DNA of 64,000 bases from Agaricus subrufescens (lineage: Eukaryota; Basidiomycota; Agaricomycetes; Agaricales; Agaricaceae): the NCBI GenBank assembly GCA_029945375.1, contig CM057066.1, positions 682,001-746,000 of the forward strand. The letters are read 5' to 3'. Both the position numbers and the translations under genes were made by a program. Positions 22,780 through 34,851 of the stretch are shown one piece after another (position 1 is the first letter of the stretch; each line of letters opens with the position of its first letter). Under the pieces are notes generated by a model. It did no database searches, was not told the origin of the DNA, and saw only the letters and a program-made list of their open reading frames with translations.

Positions 22780-25330
22780 TCCATTCTGTCTTTCTTCATC
22801 ACTTACTATTAAGATGAATATCTTTTTGGACCTCTTCTCATTTAAGAACCAACCGTTTGTATGTCCCCCCTCTTCACCTGAAGAATATAAAGTAGCAGCC
22901 GTGACATTTCTGGTTTGTAAACGAAATCCCTGCATTAATACATACCCATTGACATATAAGAGATTACTTGTTGCTCGATAATTTGACTCTGGTCTTACCA
23001 CAATGCAACTAACCAACAGTTGAATACGTATTTCTGATTGCTAAGGTTACTCCTGCTATCTAGCCTTCTTGGTCTACTCGACCCCTCCCTGCAGAAATTA
23101 TCCTTTTGATGATGTCGCGAAACATCGTATCCACTCGGAATGCAGTCCTCCTCCATTTACTTATTCAAGATTGGTAGATTGCACAAGTTGATTATTGGCA
23201 CGCGAAGTTCAGAATAACTTCCGTACCGGACGAGAACTCGATATCGTTCATATAAAAAAAAAATCCTGCGAAAAGGGTTGAGTGGTAAGGAGCCTGCCAG
23301 TATAGTCATCGTATGATTGCTGACTTTAGCTACAGGACAGGCAAACACAAGCCCGAGATTTGTGACGCCTCGAGTGAAATAGTGTGGTGTAGCTTTGAAC
23401 TACAGTCCCGGTCGCACAGGGACGCACCGCAAATGATAATCATGGAGCGATGGGAGACTGGATAGACGTTTGTTCAAGAGGGAATGGTGGGTGCTTGAGT
23501 GCCTGAGCTCTTGAGTGGCAGTGAGGCAGAGAGCGGGTCGAACAGCGAAACCCGGCGGAACCCGTCACAAGGACGTCACACCCCTCTCTTGTACGCGAAC
23601 CAATTCATATTCTTCCTCATTTTCCAGACCTTTATCGCCGAATTTTGACGGAAAGGCTGACAATGGTACTATAGATAATAATAATACCGCCAATCTCTGT
23701 CCATCGCTTCTCTGTTGTCGTGGCTGAGAGTGTCCCGAGTTCGTTGTCACCTGTCACACCTCCTCTTCATCGGGGTGTAGAGGCTGAATTTGAGGTGAGT
23801 GATCAAAGGGCACATAGAGCCCCTTTCCCGATCTGCGCATACAGAAATAGGAAGAGGAAGCAGCGGGAAGGTAGTAGATAGGGAGCATCATTGCCGAACC
23901 TATCACCTGGATAGAGCACTATACGCAAATCCAGAGATCCAAAGCGGCGGCTCGAAACAGGTTAAAGATGGGGGAAGAGCGGTGGTGGCCAGAAGGATTT
24001 TGATTCTTTGCACTTGTGCTCCGGAGAGCGAGGAGGTTGATACCACGACAAGTCGTTCGAGCGTGGAGGGAGGTGCTAGATGCTAGGGAGTGGTATAGTT
24101 GATACGAGGGTCACGATGTACGCGTGGGTACACGAGGGAGAGTTTGGATTGGAGAGAACATGCTCGAATTATGTTTTGAGGCAGCAAGCATTTCGCGGAG
24201 AACATGCGCCGCCACACTTGTGATCCTAGCCATTAAGAAAACAGTGAGCAAGGAGAGTTGATACAAAGGTTACAACGTACAGAAGAAGATCGGTTCATAA
24301 ATAAAATTCAACATAGCGCCACGGTATGCAGCGGTTTGCTTGAGGACCACAGGATGTTCGATGTAGCCAACTTCTGAGTAGGAGGGATAACATGCGGATT
24401 CTCAGTCTGTGCGCAGGGTCCTATCTTTCAGGTATTGACATCGAAGTGTTAGAACAGATGTGCCGCTTCGAGTCTCACTGTTTGATATGCCCGAAGCAGA
24501 AAGGTGACTTTGTAAGCTTATTTAGAGATCCGTCAACACTATAGCACAATCAGCGCACCGGACATTTCCATCCCGCACCTCGGCGTGCTCTTCTGTAGCT
24601 CTTTTAATCCAGACCTGCGGTTGCACGGCAACAAAGGTAGACTCTCGTCGTCCTTCTGCCTAGAATTTTCTATCTCCTTGTTAAGCGACACCACATGTGA
24701 ACATCTTGTTTTGCCGCCGTTGAAACCGCATTGAGAGGTGGAAGGCTCGCATACAGTTCATATCGTTATCGTCGGTATGGAAGTCTTGCTTGCTGCTCGA
24801 GGATAGAATGAAAAATGGATTATGAGAATGTGTAGTATGGCACGAAGCATAGCTCTGCGACTGAGGACGAGTAAAGATATCTGTTCCGACAAGTCAACAA
24901 TCAACTGCACTTGAACTGAGTGGCACGTACCATTAATATTAAATGGTTTTTATCTAGAAGTGCATTGTCGTGACGTCGGATGGGTCCACATTTCTGGGGT
25001 GACAAAAGATGAGAGACAAATGGCGGCCGGTATTCCACATGTTGGCATTCAAGAGTTCAGTATTGTAAAGCCGAGAGGCTGAGTTGAAGGAGAACCGAAT
25101 AGCGAGAGCAGTTTCGCCGGGGTTGAAACGAAGTAAGATGCATGACTGGGTCTGGCGGCTCTGGTGGCGGAGAGACTTTCCCTAATATCAATGCTATCGC
25201 TGAGAATCTAGATGTACGCTATGTTACACTTACAATGGCAGTCTGGTCGAGGACACTCAGCATGGGCTACCCGTTTTCGAAGCACGCACCAACAAACTCA
25301 CCACAATACTATTTATACGCTGTCCCAAGT
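22780..25330. repeat. Dispersed unit, copy alpha
   Basis: This block is collinear, in the same orientation, with 39160-41640. Matching landmarks in order are a GTGACATTTCT...GTAAAC segment, a CTTCCTCATT(T/C)TCCAG segment, AGCGGGAAGGTAGTAGAT (23860 and 40156), TTGATA-AAGGTTACAACGTAC (24260 and 40490), a CGTGCTCTTCTGTAGCTCTT segment, and GCATGACTGG(G/T)TCTGG (25140 and 41466). Minus-strand reading gives peptides related to those at the other copy but with several stops, so this copy looks dead. Confidence 0.7.
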
Positions 25331-25384
25331 CCGGCTGTGGTGACAGCAGCAATGAAAAGAAGCAAGGTTGATCGGGAAATACGA

Positions 25385-25600
25385 CACTCGGTCCAACGCG
25401 GCCGATCAGATTGATCCAATTCATCGTCCCTTGCAGGAGAATCTCATCGACGGTCTGCTGTTCCGCCTGTAGCCACATCTCTCTTGGCTCGCTCTCTTCG
25501 CCTCACACCCTCTCCCACACACATCGCCCTCTCAAAGATCCACAGCAAATTTGCCAGAGCCTCATTTCCCTGCCTTTGCTGCCTTACAGCAGGCACTACT
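25385..25600. repeat. Direct repeat shared with 28975-29200
   Basis: Both places read GGTTCATCGTCC(T/C)TTGCA-like sequence, then GTCTGCTGTT, CCTGTAGCCAC, CTCTCT and CAAATTTGCCAGA-like segments in the same order and orientation. On the minus strand both encode WL-x-EQQT-x-DEIL, so a coding ancestor is likely. Confidence 0.65.
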
Positions 25601-27939
25601 CCTCCTTCATACGCCTCCGAGGTCCCAGGCTTGACATGCAGTGGCGTCACCACGTCTTTTCGAGTTCCCCTCGATTCAAGGTGCCCCTCTAGCACCCAAA
25701 GCCCTTGAAGCGCCTTTCTCGCGAACGTCTATGCTTGGTAGTCTGGTCCAAAGAGTCGCTTCTCCTTGCAGAGATTTTCAAAATGTCGTTATCTCTTTGC
25801 TTCTCACATTGTACTTCATCCAGTCATCCACTCTCCCTTGCGCTGGCGAGGAATGGTTGGTATGCCAAGGTTCTATGAGTATGTCATTGATCCAAATATA
25901 TTGCTAGCATCATTTCTCACTTTGTTGTTCAGGACTATCACCCAGTCCATTCCAACCGCAAGGGCACGGCGATCTTTCTGACGCCCAATCCATGCTTGTT
26001 CAAATGTTAGCGAGTACTCGCTCAACTGTGTTTCCGGAAAAGCAAAATAGGTCTATTGCTGTAGTGGCTCCCTGTGGATATGGTTAGAGTGGGGAACTAG
26101 GATGGTATGATCCTAGTAAACATCACCTGTAATGGTACATTCGTCAACAACTCCGAATTGACTGAAATCTTTCTTTCCTGATGTTCCCCTGTCATCTAAG
26201 TGAAGAAACAACAATGGTGGTTTGGATGGCACTTGTACTAGAGAATAAGCTACTGCCACAGCAACATGAGAAGAACCAGTAGCCAAGGCCATTGGCATAA
26301 CGTCATTAACGTCTGAAATTACACATGAGCGGACCGCAACACACAGACAAACCGATCATCATGCTGACCGGTGTACGCAGTCTTACCCTGCTTGCCGTAA
26401 GGAACGGCTCGCGAACGTGTTTCTTTTGGCGTTTCGTTCCCGAAGCGTGTTTAGGCCTGTTAATGTCAGTCCGAAAGTCATGCTTCAAAAAAAATATGGC
26501 GAAAGCAGTGGAAGGAGGCTGCACGATTAGAGTTGGAATCGTACAGGCTGCACTTCCATAGCGTTAGCTGGGACCAAACACAGCTAGGTGCTTGACCTCG
26601 TGGCACAGGAATCCTCAAACTTTCCTTACAGACGCCTCTTGCTCCTCTCACTTGGTCAAGACAATAAATGTCTGCAAAGTACCAGTCGTGCTCTTCTGAC
26701 TAATAAGTAGGCAATTGCATAGGCTTGATAAAGATACATAGATATATATACCAGCAGTTCTCCCTTACTCAGTAGTTTAGCGCTTTTAATTATGCTATAA
26801 CGAAACAGCAATTAAGTATACATAGCAGACCGTCATAGTTGTCCCCGCCGTCTATGTTTCTTGTTCCGGTCAATGCTACCCATCCCCGTAGAACAATCCC
26901 TTTCAAGACGTCGTGCAGCCTTGTATATACTCGGATGAGGGCCCTACCTCCTTTACTCGACTCGGAGATAGGGCGGCTGAAATGGAGCGTTGGCGGATAT
27001 ACAGGGTTCAGTATCACCAAGAGAGGCCTAGGGAGAAACGGCTGGTCAGCGGTCTGTCGTTATACTCACCGTACCAAATGTCATAGTCAACGATAGCCAT
27101 AGAAAGTGCAACAGGCCTTGAAGGAGTATACAAGGGCTCTGAACTACCATCGCAGTGACAGAATCTTGTCGTGCAGCGACTCTATCTTGGCGAAAGCAAG
27201 ATACACATTTGACAAGGCAGAAGGCAAATATGCTGCTGAGGCGGACGTTGATTGACTAAGGTCAACGTGCGAGCGAGGCCACGGTCGAGTTGTGTCATAA
27301 AGTTGTAGAATTTACTGCATAAGAAAACATTTCATTGTTCTTCCTTGTTCTACGGGCAATTGCAGCCGGAATGGACAGGATGTTTAACAACGCTATCACA
27401 GATGATAATATCGCCAGCCTCGTTCCACCTCGTTCTCATTGTCACAATTGAGGGCATCCCGGCTCATGGCCACCCATTACGTCCTCTTCTGACCAATTGG
27501 CTCTCCCAAGGGGGAACCGGATATGGTTCACCGCATTAAGTAAAAGAGCCTTCATCTAGGAACTCCGCATACCAGTTGGGCGACAGGAGGAAACTGAGGT
27601 TCGTAAACCGTGAGCGGCATTGACGAGCCATCAGCTGGTTGAGGGCATCATAAGACGAACTCAGAATTGATCCGAAGCCGATTGGAGATAAGACAGGGAA
27701 AAGTCGAACGAGGGCTTGGATTAGAAAGAAAGGAAGGGGGATGGTTGGTGAAAAGCTTTGATAGCTTTGTACTGCCAATGAAGGTTTGTTGGTTAGATTA
27801 AGAGTTGTGTTGCCAATGCCGAAGAAAGGAATGGATGCGGGAGGAACACACTTGGGTCGTGTCTACCAGCAGGGCATGTCACTAAGGCTGCCCAGAGCTC
27901 AGCTCGATTGTTCCAGTCCTAAGTCATGGAAAGAGTTAG

Positions 27940-30900
27940 GTGAGGAAAGCGGATATAAGGTTACAACACACCAGAGAGAGACCGATTCACTGATAGAGTT
28001 TGACACAGCACCATGATATGCAGCGGTGGTCTTGAGAATTGCAGGAACTTTGCCATAGCTGGTTTCTGGAAGGGAGATGCAACAAACTATTGACAAAAGG
28101 CCTTTCATCAACGACGTCTTCATTTCAACTAGAAAACCACTCACGCGCAATAGCAAAGGTTGAATCTAGTTGTTCTTGCCTTCAAACCCCGATGTGGCAC
28201 GCATTACACTGATCACCGTTGACAATGCAGATAATTGCAGTCACATAGCCTTCCCTTCGCACGTAATCACTATCATTTACTGGCAGACGAGTGGAGTCTA
28301 AGGCGTAATGTCGGCCATCTGGTCGAGTGAAGACGGGGGTCATAGGTTGAGTCCTGGAAATTATGGGCCTCTGACCAAAGATAAATAGGGCTATTCTTTG
28401 AGGATGACACGAGTGTCATTAAGAACGGATGACGAAGGAGCCGATGGATAAGCGAACTGATGATTGGAGCGGGACATTACAGGACGTAGACATGACTGCA
28501 GAACAGCGTGCAGGGGTAGAAGTCTTGTTGTGAGACAAGAGCCGGGTGCCGTATCGCTCGAGCTGGGAGCTAGCAGAGAACATCGTTAGTTGATGACCAG
28601 GTATTACATTGTTCAGCATACTAATTGATAAAGAGCAGAGCAAATGTATGTAAATCTGATTCAGGAACATTAGTCAACGCAGCTGGTAAGTATGGCAAGC
28701 GCAACGCACCAAGGAAGTACGAGCTCGGGCGAAAGATTCTAGGCTGTGACAAGGTGGAAACTTCTAGCGGTAGAAACGGTATTTGCGTGTTCAGATAGGT
28801 CACTTGAGTTTGAGCCAGAAGACTGAGGGGCGATGGCCCAAAGCGAAAAGATACAAGCGTGGTCCGGTCCAAAACGAGCGAGGCAGACAGCTCTTGCACT
28901 GATGGAATAAACAGGACATGCATGCAGCAACAGAGTCCATGCTCCTGTGGACCGAGGAGTCGAGAATCGTGAAGTGTAGTCGCACCAACTCGGCCCAATG
29001 CGACCCGATCCGGTTCATCGTCCTTTGCAAAGAGAATTTCGTCGGGGGTCTGCTGTTTTTCCCGTAGCCACTGTTCAACTGCCTCGCATCTCTCTAGGTT
29101 CTCCCTCTTCCTGTGCGCCCTCTTTCTCGCTCACCCCTCTCTCAAACATCTACAGCCAATCTGCCAGATGCTCATCGCCCTGCCTTTTCTCAATCAGCAT
29201 GGACGTGTAGCGCAAGATGCGGAAGTCGTCTGGAGTACGTTCAGAGGTCACAGAGATACAGCCCGAGACCACTGGAGCTAGATTAAGGACGACTTCGACA
29301 TGAGCAAACGGCGGGTGCAAGTCAAAAAGTAAGAGACCAAAAAATCAAGTTCCGGCTCCACCAAAGCAGATGGATTGAAGGAGTTCAAGACATTATATAT
29401 ATTCAAAGACAAAGTTGGAGCCTCTCGATACGTGAGTCTCTTGTGGTGCTTAATTCATCTGTAAGAATGGCTGAGACTATGGATTTGAGGACCAAGCGAA
29501 TACGAACTTTTTCAACATTTCGGGAATCTATATGTTTGACAAAGAAAATTGGGGGTGTGTAGCGGGTAGGGGGCTGAAAATTTTCTTGAACCATCATACG
29601 AAGGATTTAACATTCTCGAAAAGACAAACATACCAACAGTTCGGGCATTGTGATTGAGAAGTTTATGATAAAGTTTGATGTGCTTCTTATGTCTCGTCAG
29701 TACCTTGATATGAGTGCCCACTGCTTGAGAGGCAAAGTCGGAAAATTGTTAGTGGGTATTGGTCGTCCAGCTGTTCGCATTCGTCACCCTGTCCCTCCAC
29801 TTCCTCATTTTACGCTAGTCCGACGTTTTGGCTGAGTGAGGCTGTCGTGATAAATTTGCTATCGTTTCCTGACTTTTAAAAGCCTTTACATATCCATAGG
29901 TATCGCCAGCGGAGTGGTCAAATAAAGGGAGAGTCGATTCATCAACATCTGTGCCATCATGATTATATGTTAACTTGGAGCCACATATTGGATATAGACA
30001 TAGACTTACTGTTCGACGTATACCTTTCACCTGTCGTCGTTCGCGATACCAACGCGTCCGGATCTGGTCAATTCATGGTAGCTCATGTGGTGTACGCGCA
30101 TGTCGCAGACTGTATCCCCACACGCGAATAAAGTGAGGCACGACCATACGCGAACCTTTTATTGGAGCCAGCAAGGGTTGGCACTTTATTGCTCTAGTGG
30201 TCATCACCACTCCAGTCCATGTAAATGCTTTGCCATAAGCACGATACACTTGGGCCTTCGTGTTGTCTGTATTCATAGATGCAGTCAGTTATATGGCTAT
30301 CCACTGTCACACTCTCCCACTTACCCGTTACCCAATATTGACCCAATCTCATTCATCAGGAGTAACCCCTTGGGACTCGACAGAGCGTCATGGTATGTAG
30401 TATTTGCTTTCACAGGATGTTCCATGTAGCCGACTCGTGAATGGCGGAGGTGACAAGAATCGAGTAGCGCAAAAAGCATGAGTTTCAATGAGGGCCTGGG
30501 AACGAGTTCCTTGCTTTCATAGACAAAAGTATCGACAAATAGATGCTATTGTGCTTGTCACAGATGTAGCGCTGCAGAACTTGATGTGTTATATGCCTAA
30601 AATAGAAAAGTGACTGTCATCTTTTCCGGACATACGTCGCCATAAGAGAATGAGAGGCGTACCCATTGTCTCCGTCTCGTACCTCAGCTCTTCAGTAGCC
30701 CGTCCAGTCCAACGTGTGCAATCACTAAGGGAAGGCTCTGGACCTTTCGTCATGAATTTCTCTCTCATAACAGCGTTGGGGACTAAGAAATAGCCCGCCG
30801 TGAGTGTCATTGCATGATCGATATTATAGAGAGTTGGTGTGTAGCACCCCCGACTGCGCAGTTTGCAACCACCAGCTTTGGACTGCAGACATTTCACAAC

Positions 30901-31300
30901 ATCGAGGTGATTCAAGCATGGTATTCGACGCGTCTTTGTGGCCTGAGAATGAAAAAGTGTAGTGAGGACATGGCATAGTGAGAAGCATATATCTCTGTCC
31001 CGATCGGTCAAAAACAACGATACTCCTCAAAGGTAATGCTTACCATTACGCTTTTGTCATTAAGCCGCTAAGTGTTGAGTCGAATTGAACGGAATCATAT
31101 TTCGCGTGTGATACTCGAGCTGATGCAGGCGACGAAAAAGAAAGCATGGTGGGAATGGACTCATGGGGTGGTCCCATCCACGGGCACAGAAAATATATGA
31201 CCGAGATGCTGGTTAGAGGAAAATGACATGGCGGGGCAGCGTTGTTGAGTATGAAAGAGAGTTACGGGGGAGTGACTGCGTACAAGTCATGAAAATGCAG
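27940..31300. repeat. Dispersed unit, fragmented copy beta
   Basis: Pieces match copies alpha and gamma: AAGGTTACAACAC...ATATGCAGCGGT (27958) matches 24265, and the minus-strand frame at 30589-31017 (ending ETMGTPLILLWRRMS) parallels GTLGTPVMLQCQRMS at about 40.8 kb. Stops and length differences indicate decay. Confidence 0.5.
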
Positions 31301-33710
31301 AAAGGCCCTTGAGTCTCGAGCGACCACTACCACTCCAAACTGCATTGATGAATCAACATAAGCGGAATTGTCTGTATAGAGATAGATTTTTGTTTGTTCC
31401 AACTTACCTGCTACCAAAGCTCCACCACCGTCAGACAGAACTAGGCTTCAAATTCCCATTCATTACCCTCTGTGTGCACCACTTCTACCCCTACATACGG
31501 CATATTCTGAGGATAGCAAGTCATTGTTTGTAGCAGCCTTAAGGCCCGGCTTTACTGTCGTCCTGCGTACTGCGACAATATGGCTTTGTGAAAGCGACAG
31601 AAGACTTGCTGAGAGACATGCATCTGTATACAAAATGTCCGCTGTTGCCGAAGCCACAGAAACGATGTCAAGAGCTGAGAGTGTCGTGAATTGTAGAGAG
31701 CACGCGAGATTGTGACGTCACGCTCTCAACTCGACGATCCCATAGCACCAACCACAATCGCATCTTTGTGCACCAATCTATGCGATGCTCTCTGGCTGGG
31801 CTCCTGTCTCAAAACCGGGCCGCGGTCCGCTTGTCCTCCACCGCCTCCTTCATCTCGTCCCCGCCCCATGCCTCCTCTGCCAAGCCTTTCCCCCGCTTGC
31901 TCTCTTCCCGCCCGCCCTCCTGTTCCTCTCCAAATTCATGCCTACCTATGACGACATCGCCCATGGCTCTCTCCTCTTGGCTAATACACCGGAGCCTCGG
32001 TCCCTCCCCAGCCTTGGCCAGCGCGGCTCCATGGTCCCCTACAGGCCTGCTGACAAACGGGTCCGCCTGTCGTCCAAACTCGTGGCCTCTCGGTCTCCAG
32101 ACGGCAGCGACCACAAGTCCACCTTCGTGCCTCCCAAGCTTCCCTTCAACAGACAACCTGTCCGTTCAACATTGGACAACTCTATAATCCCCTTCCACTC
32201 CGATTCCAAGAATCCAGGGCGCCCAGCAAGGCCTTGTTGCATACTCCTATGACTCTGTACTCCACGAACCTGACGCTCCAGACGAGGAAGTGAATGCGTC
32301 TGCGATGATGAGCAAAGGAAGTCACAGCCAATACCTCACGCTCTCAAGCATTCCTCTTCAACCCGGTATCTTATCAATTGCTTTCCACTCGCCCCTTGTC
32401 TGACTTCAGATAGTGTAGCTCAATGCGTCTGTTCCCTCGCAGGTAAATAGGACTGCCTGTTCTCAAATCTCATAGACGGCAGCAACCATGATTCGCAACG
32501 CCCAGAGTCACGTACAACAGACAATCTTTGGTGTTCGGTTACTCCACGTTTCCCTTCTACTGCGACACTGAACATGAAGTGGTTACTCCAGATGTTGAAG
32601 ACGTCCTCCCTAATCTTCAAGGAACAGTGACATGAGAAGTCAAAAGACCGCCTCTCCTCCCAGGCCATTACTAATCTTTCTGTCCTCCTCATCCCGATGC
32701 TTGCCCTCTCGTGCTTACCAGATCAGTGTGACTATATTTCTCAATAACATGGGTATGTTCTTAATCTCCTTGTGCGTTCGTATCTCACTCTCTCCTCTCT
32801 AAGCCAACTACTTGCCTCATTCCAACTGCCAACCCCATGGATCGCGACATTTCCAAAGAGGCTTCTTGTACTGGTCTTCGTGGTGAAGACTTCGACGATG
32901 AACTCTACCAGGATGACAGATTGCTCCGTCTGGACGATAGCCCTTTTTGGAAACTGCTGGGCTCTGGTATACTCGGAACCACAGATTTGTGGTATTACCC
33001 CCGACAAGTCGCGTCACCTACAACAGCACCTCGTCATACCCCTTCATTCCGCCGCCACTTTCCAACCTTACTCTACCCTTCATCGGCACCATCTACACTC
33101 TCAACACTCTGTCTTAGCAGTAGCATAAGGTCGACCGCTCCGTTCATGCCTGCTGCCAATTACAACTTGAGGTGTCATGAAGGGGCGCCTCCATCATAGA
33201 ACAATTCCTTCTCTACTCAACATTATATCGAAGTTGAAGTTGTTTTCTGTAGCATCGGACGAAATTCCCAAGCCTCTGTCAGAACTTTCCTCTTCCCTTC
33301 TTTCCTAATGCGTGTCAGTTGACCATATTTCTCATAGTGACCCAGTGTTAGGACAATGCAAACTTGGCAAGAAACTACCGACAGAATGTGGCTATACAGC
33401 TATGTTTCCTATGATGAGGAACATTCCCTAATCGGACATATCCTGCCGGTCTGCATACTGCGGTAGCTTCATGGCGAAAAGGCGGGGGAAATTTAACTGT
33501 TTTAAGTTGACCACTGGGGTGGAGTGTCGTAGGTCCCTCGTCTTATTTCTACAATCCTGCCTAATATTTACTAGAGCATTTCTATGCTTTGATGCAGCTC
33601 ATCTGCGTCTTATTTACGACGAAGGCCGAGGAGCATCCAAATTTGATATCTCTGAAGCTGAAATCAACAGGACGCCAGCTTGACCCAAGTCACTTCTCAA
33701 TCTGCCCTTC

Positions 33711-34786
33711 ATGCCGTTCACTCACAATCATGAATACAACACCGATGCCTTAACCATTTCCGATCCTTCGCCAGCTATTCCCAATGGCTATCATAGTCCG
33801 GCTATCCAGCAGGCTATTTCGGGATTGACGCGAGTTCCGAGTGACATGTTGCAAGGATCAGTACAACCTGGTCAAGCTAAGCCCTACAAGCTTTTCGAGC
33901 TCGAGTGTTGGTCGGATCTGAATGATCCGGGTTCGGGGTATACCCAATGGAGCATGGATGGGAAATTGTTCTATAAGGCGGTTGCTCCTGCTGTTGTAGG
34001 GTCAGATCCTGAGGCTCAGGGGAGTTCAAGTGTCAGACAGAGGTTGATCGCTGTTGAACCCATGTCCATTGTGCTCAACTTGGTTGTCTCGCGTATGTCG
34101 GCAACCTGAGTCTATTCAAATCAAGGTACTGACCCTCCTTAACAACAGACTAGCAGACAATAGATACACCGACGGCATCATTCCCCACCAAATCCCTCAT
34201 TAATTATGTAAGGGTTTTTCAGAGGAAGGACTCCATCAATACCTGCTACGATACTAAGGAATTCCTGACCACAGGTTATATCGCAAGTCATGTTGATACC
34301 TATGAAGGTGAGTGGTTGTTCTTTGGTTTCTTGGCTGTTCGTTCTGGTGGTCGTGTACTTGTGGTGTTATCCACATACCTTCTACATCGCCTTGACGCCA
34401 CTCGGCCTCACCGGCATGTTCTGCATCAGAAACAATCCTTCATTTCCCAGCCTGACAATGTCTCAATGCTGCTCCTTTCCCTAACCGTTTACTTAATGTG
34501 CCCACTAACGTTGTCATGTTCTATGTTATACCCAGACCGAAATGCTACTGCGTGGTTTTATATGCAGCGAAGGATAAGCTCTACGACAGATCGTGCTAGT
34601 ATCGCATATGCTTCACAGACACTATATCTCACACCGTCCCTTATCCTCATTGCTTGCCTTCGGGGTCACGCTTTGTCTATCTACTACCTAGAGATCAACA
34701 AGTATCTATTGTCTGTTCTTCTGTACGGATTCACGATCAATGAGATACACAATGATATTCCTACAAAGCATATTTTCGTCTCATAA
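33711..34786 (+). CDS. Uncharacterised ORF, uncertain model
   Basis: An ATG at 33711 opens 127 codons (PYKLFELECWSDLNDPGSGY near residue 60) up to a possible GTATGT donor at 34093. From an acceptor near 34163 a second open stretch runs without stop to 34786 (LINYVRVFQRKDSINTCYD ... TDRASIAYASQTLY). Alternative splicing of the second part, with a GTGAGT donor at 34308 and an acceptor CCCAG at about 34535, is equally possible. I recognise no domain. The downstream end is 66 bases from the stop of the convergent NACHT gene. The composition looks coding, but the exact structure, and whether it is intact, is unresolved. Confidence 0.35.
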
Positions 34787-34851
34787 CAATTTCGGAACCA
34801 ACAAATGAATCGGTAACAAAAGAATGAACAGTCAGACAGAAACTTTTCGGA

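Larger units (their letters stand above)
22584..33710. other. Gene-poor region of decayed repeats
   Basis: No complete gene could be assembled across these 11 kb. It contains divergent copies of a unit also present at 39.2-41.6 kb (listed separately). At about 31.9-33.3 kb, coding-looking peptide fragments (for example MPTYDDIAHGSLLLANTPEP near 31.94 kb and VFGYSTFPFYCDTEHE near 32.55 kb) lie in different frames with stops between them. The rest shows nothing I can support. Confidence 0.5.
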
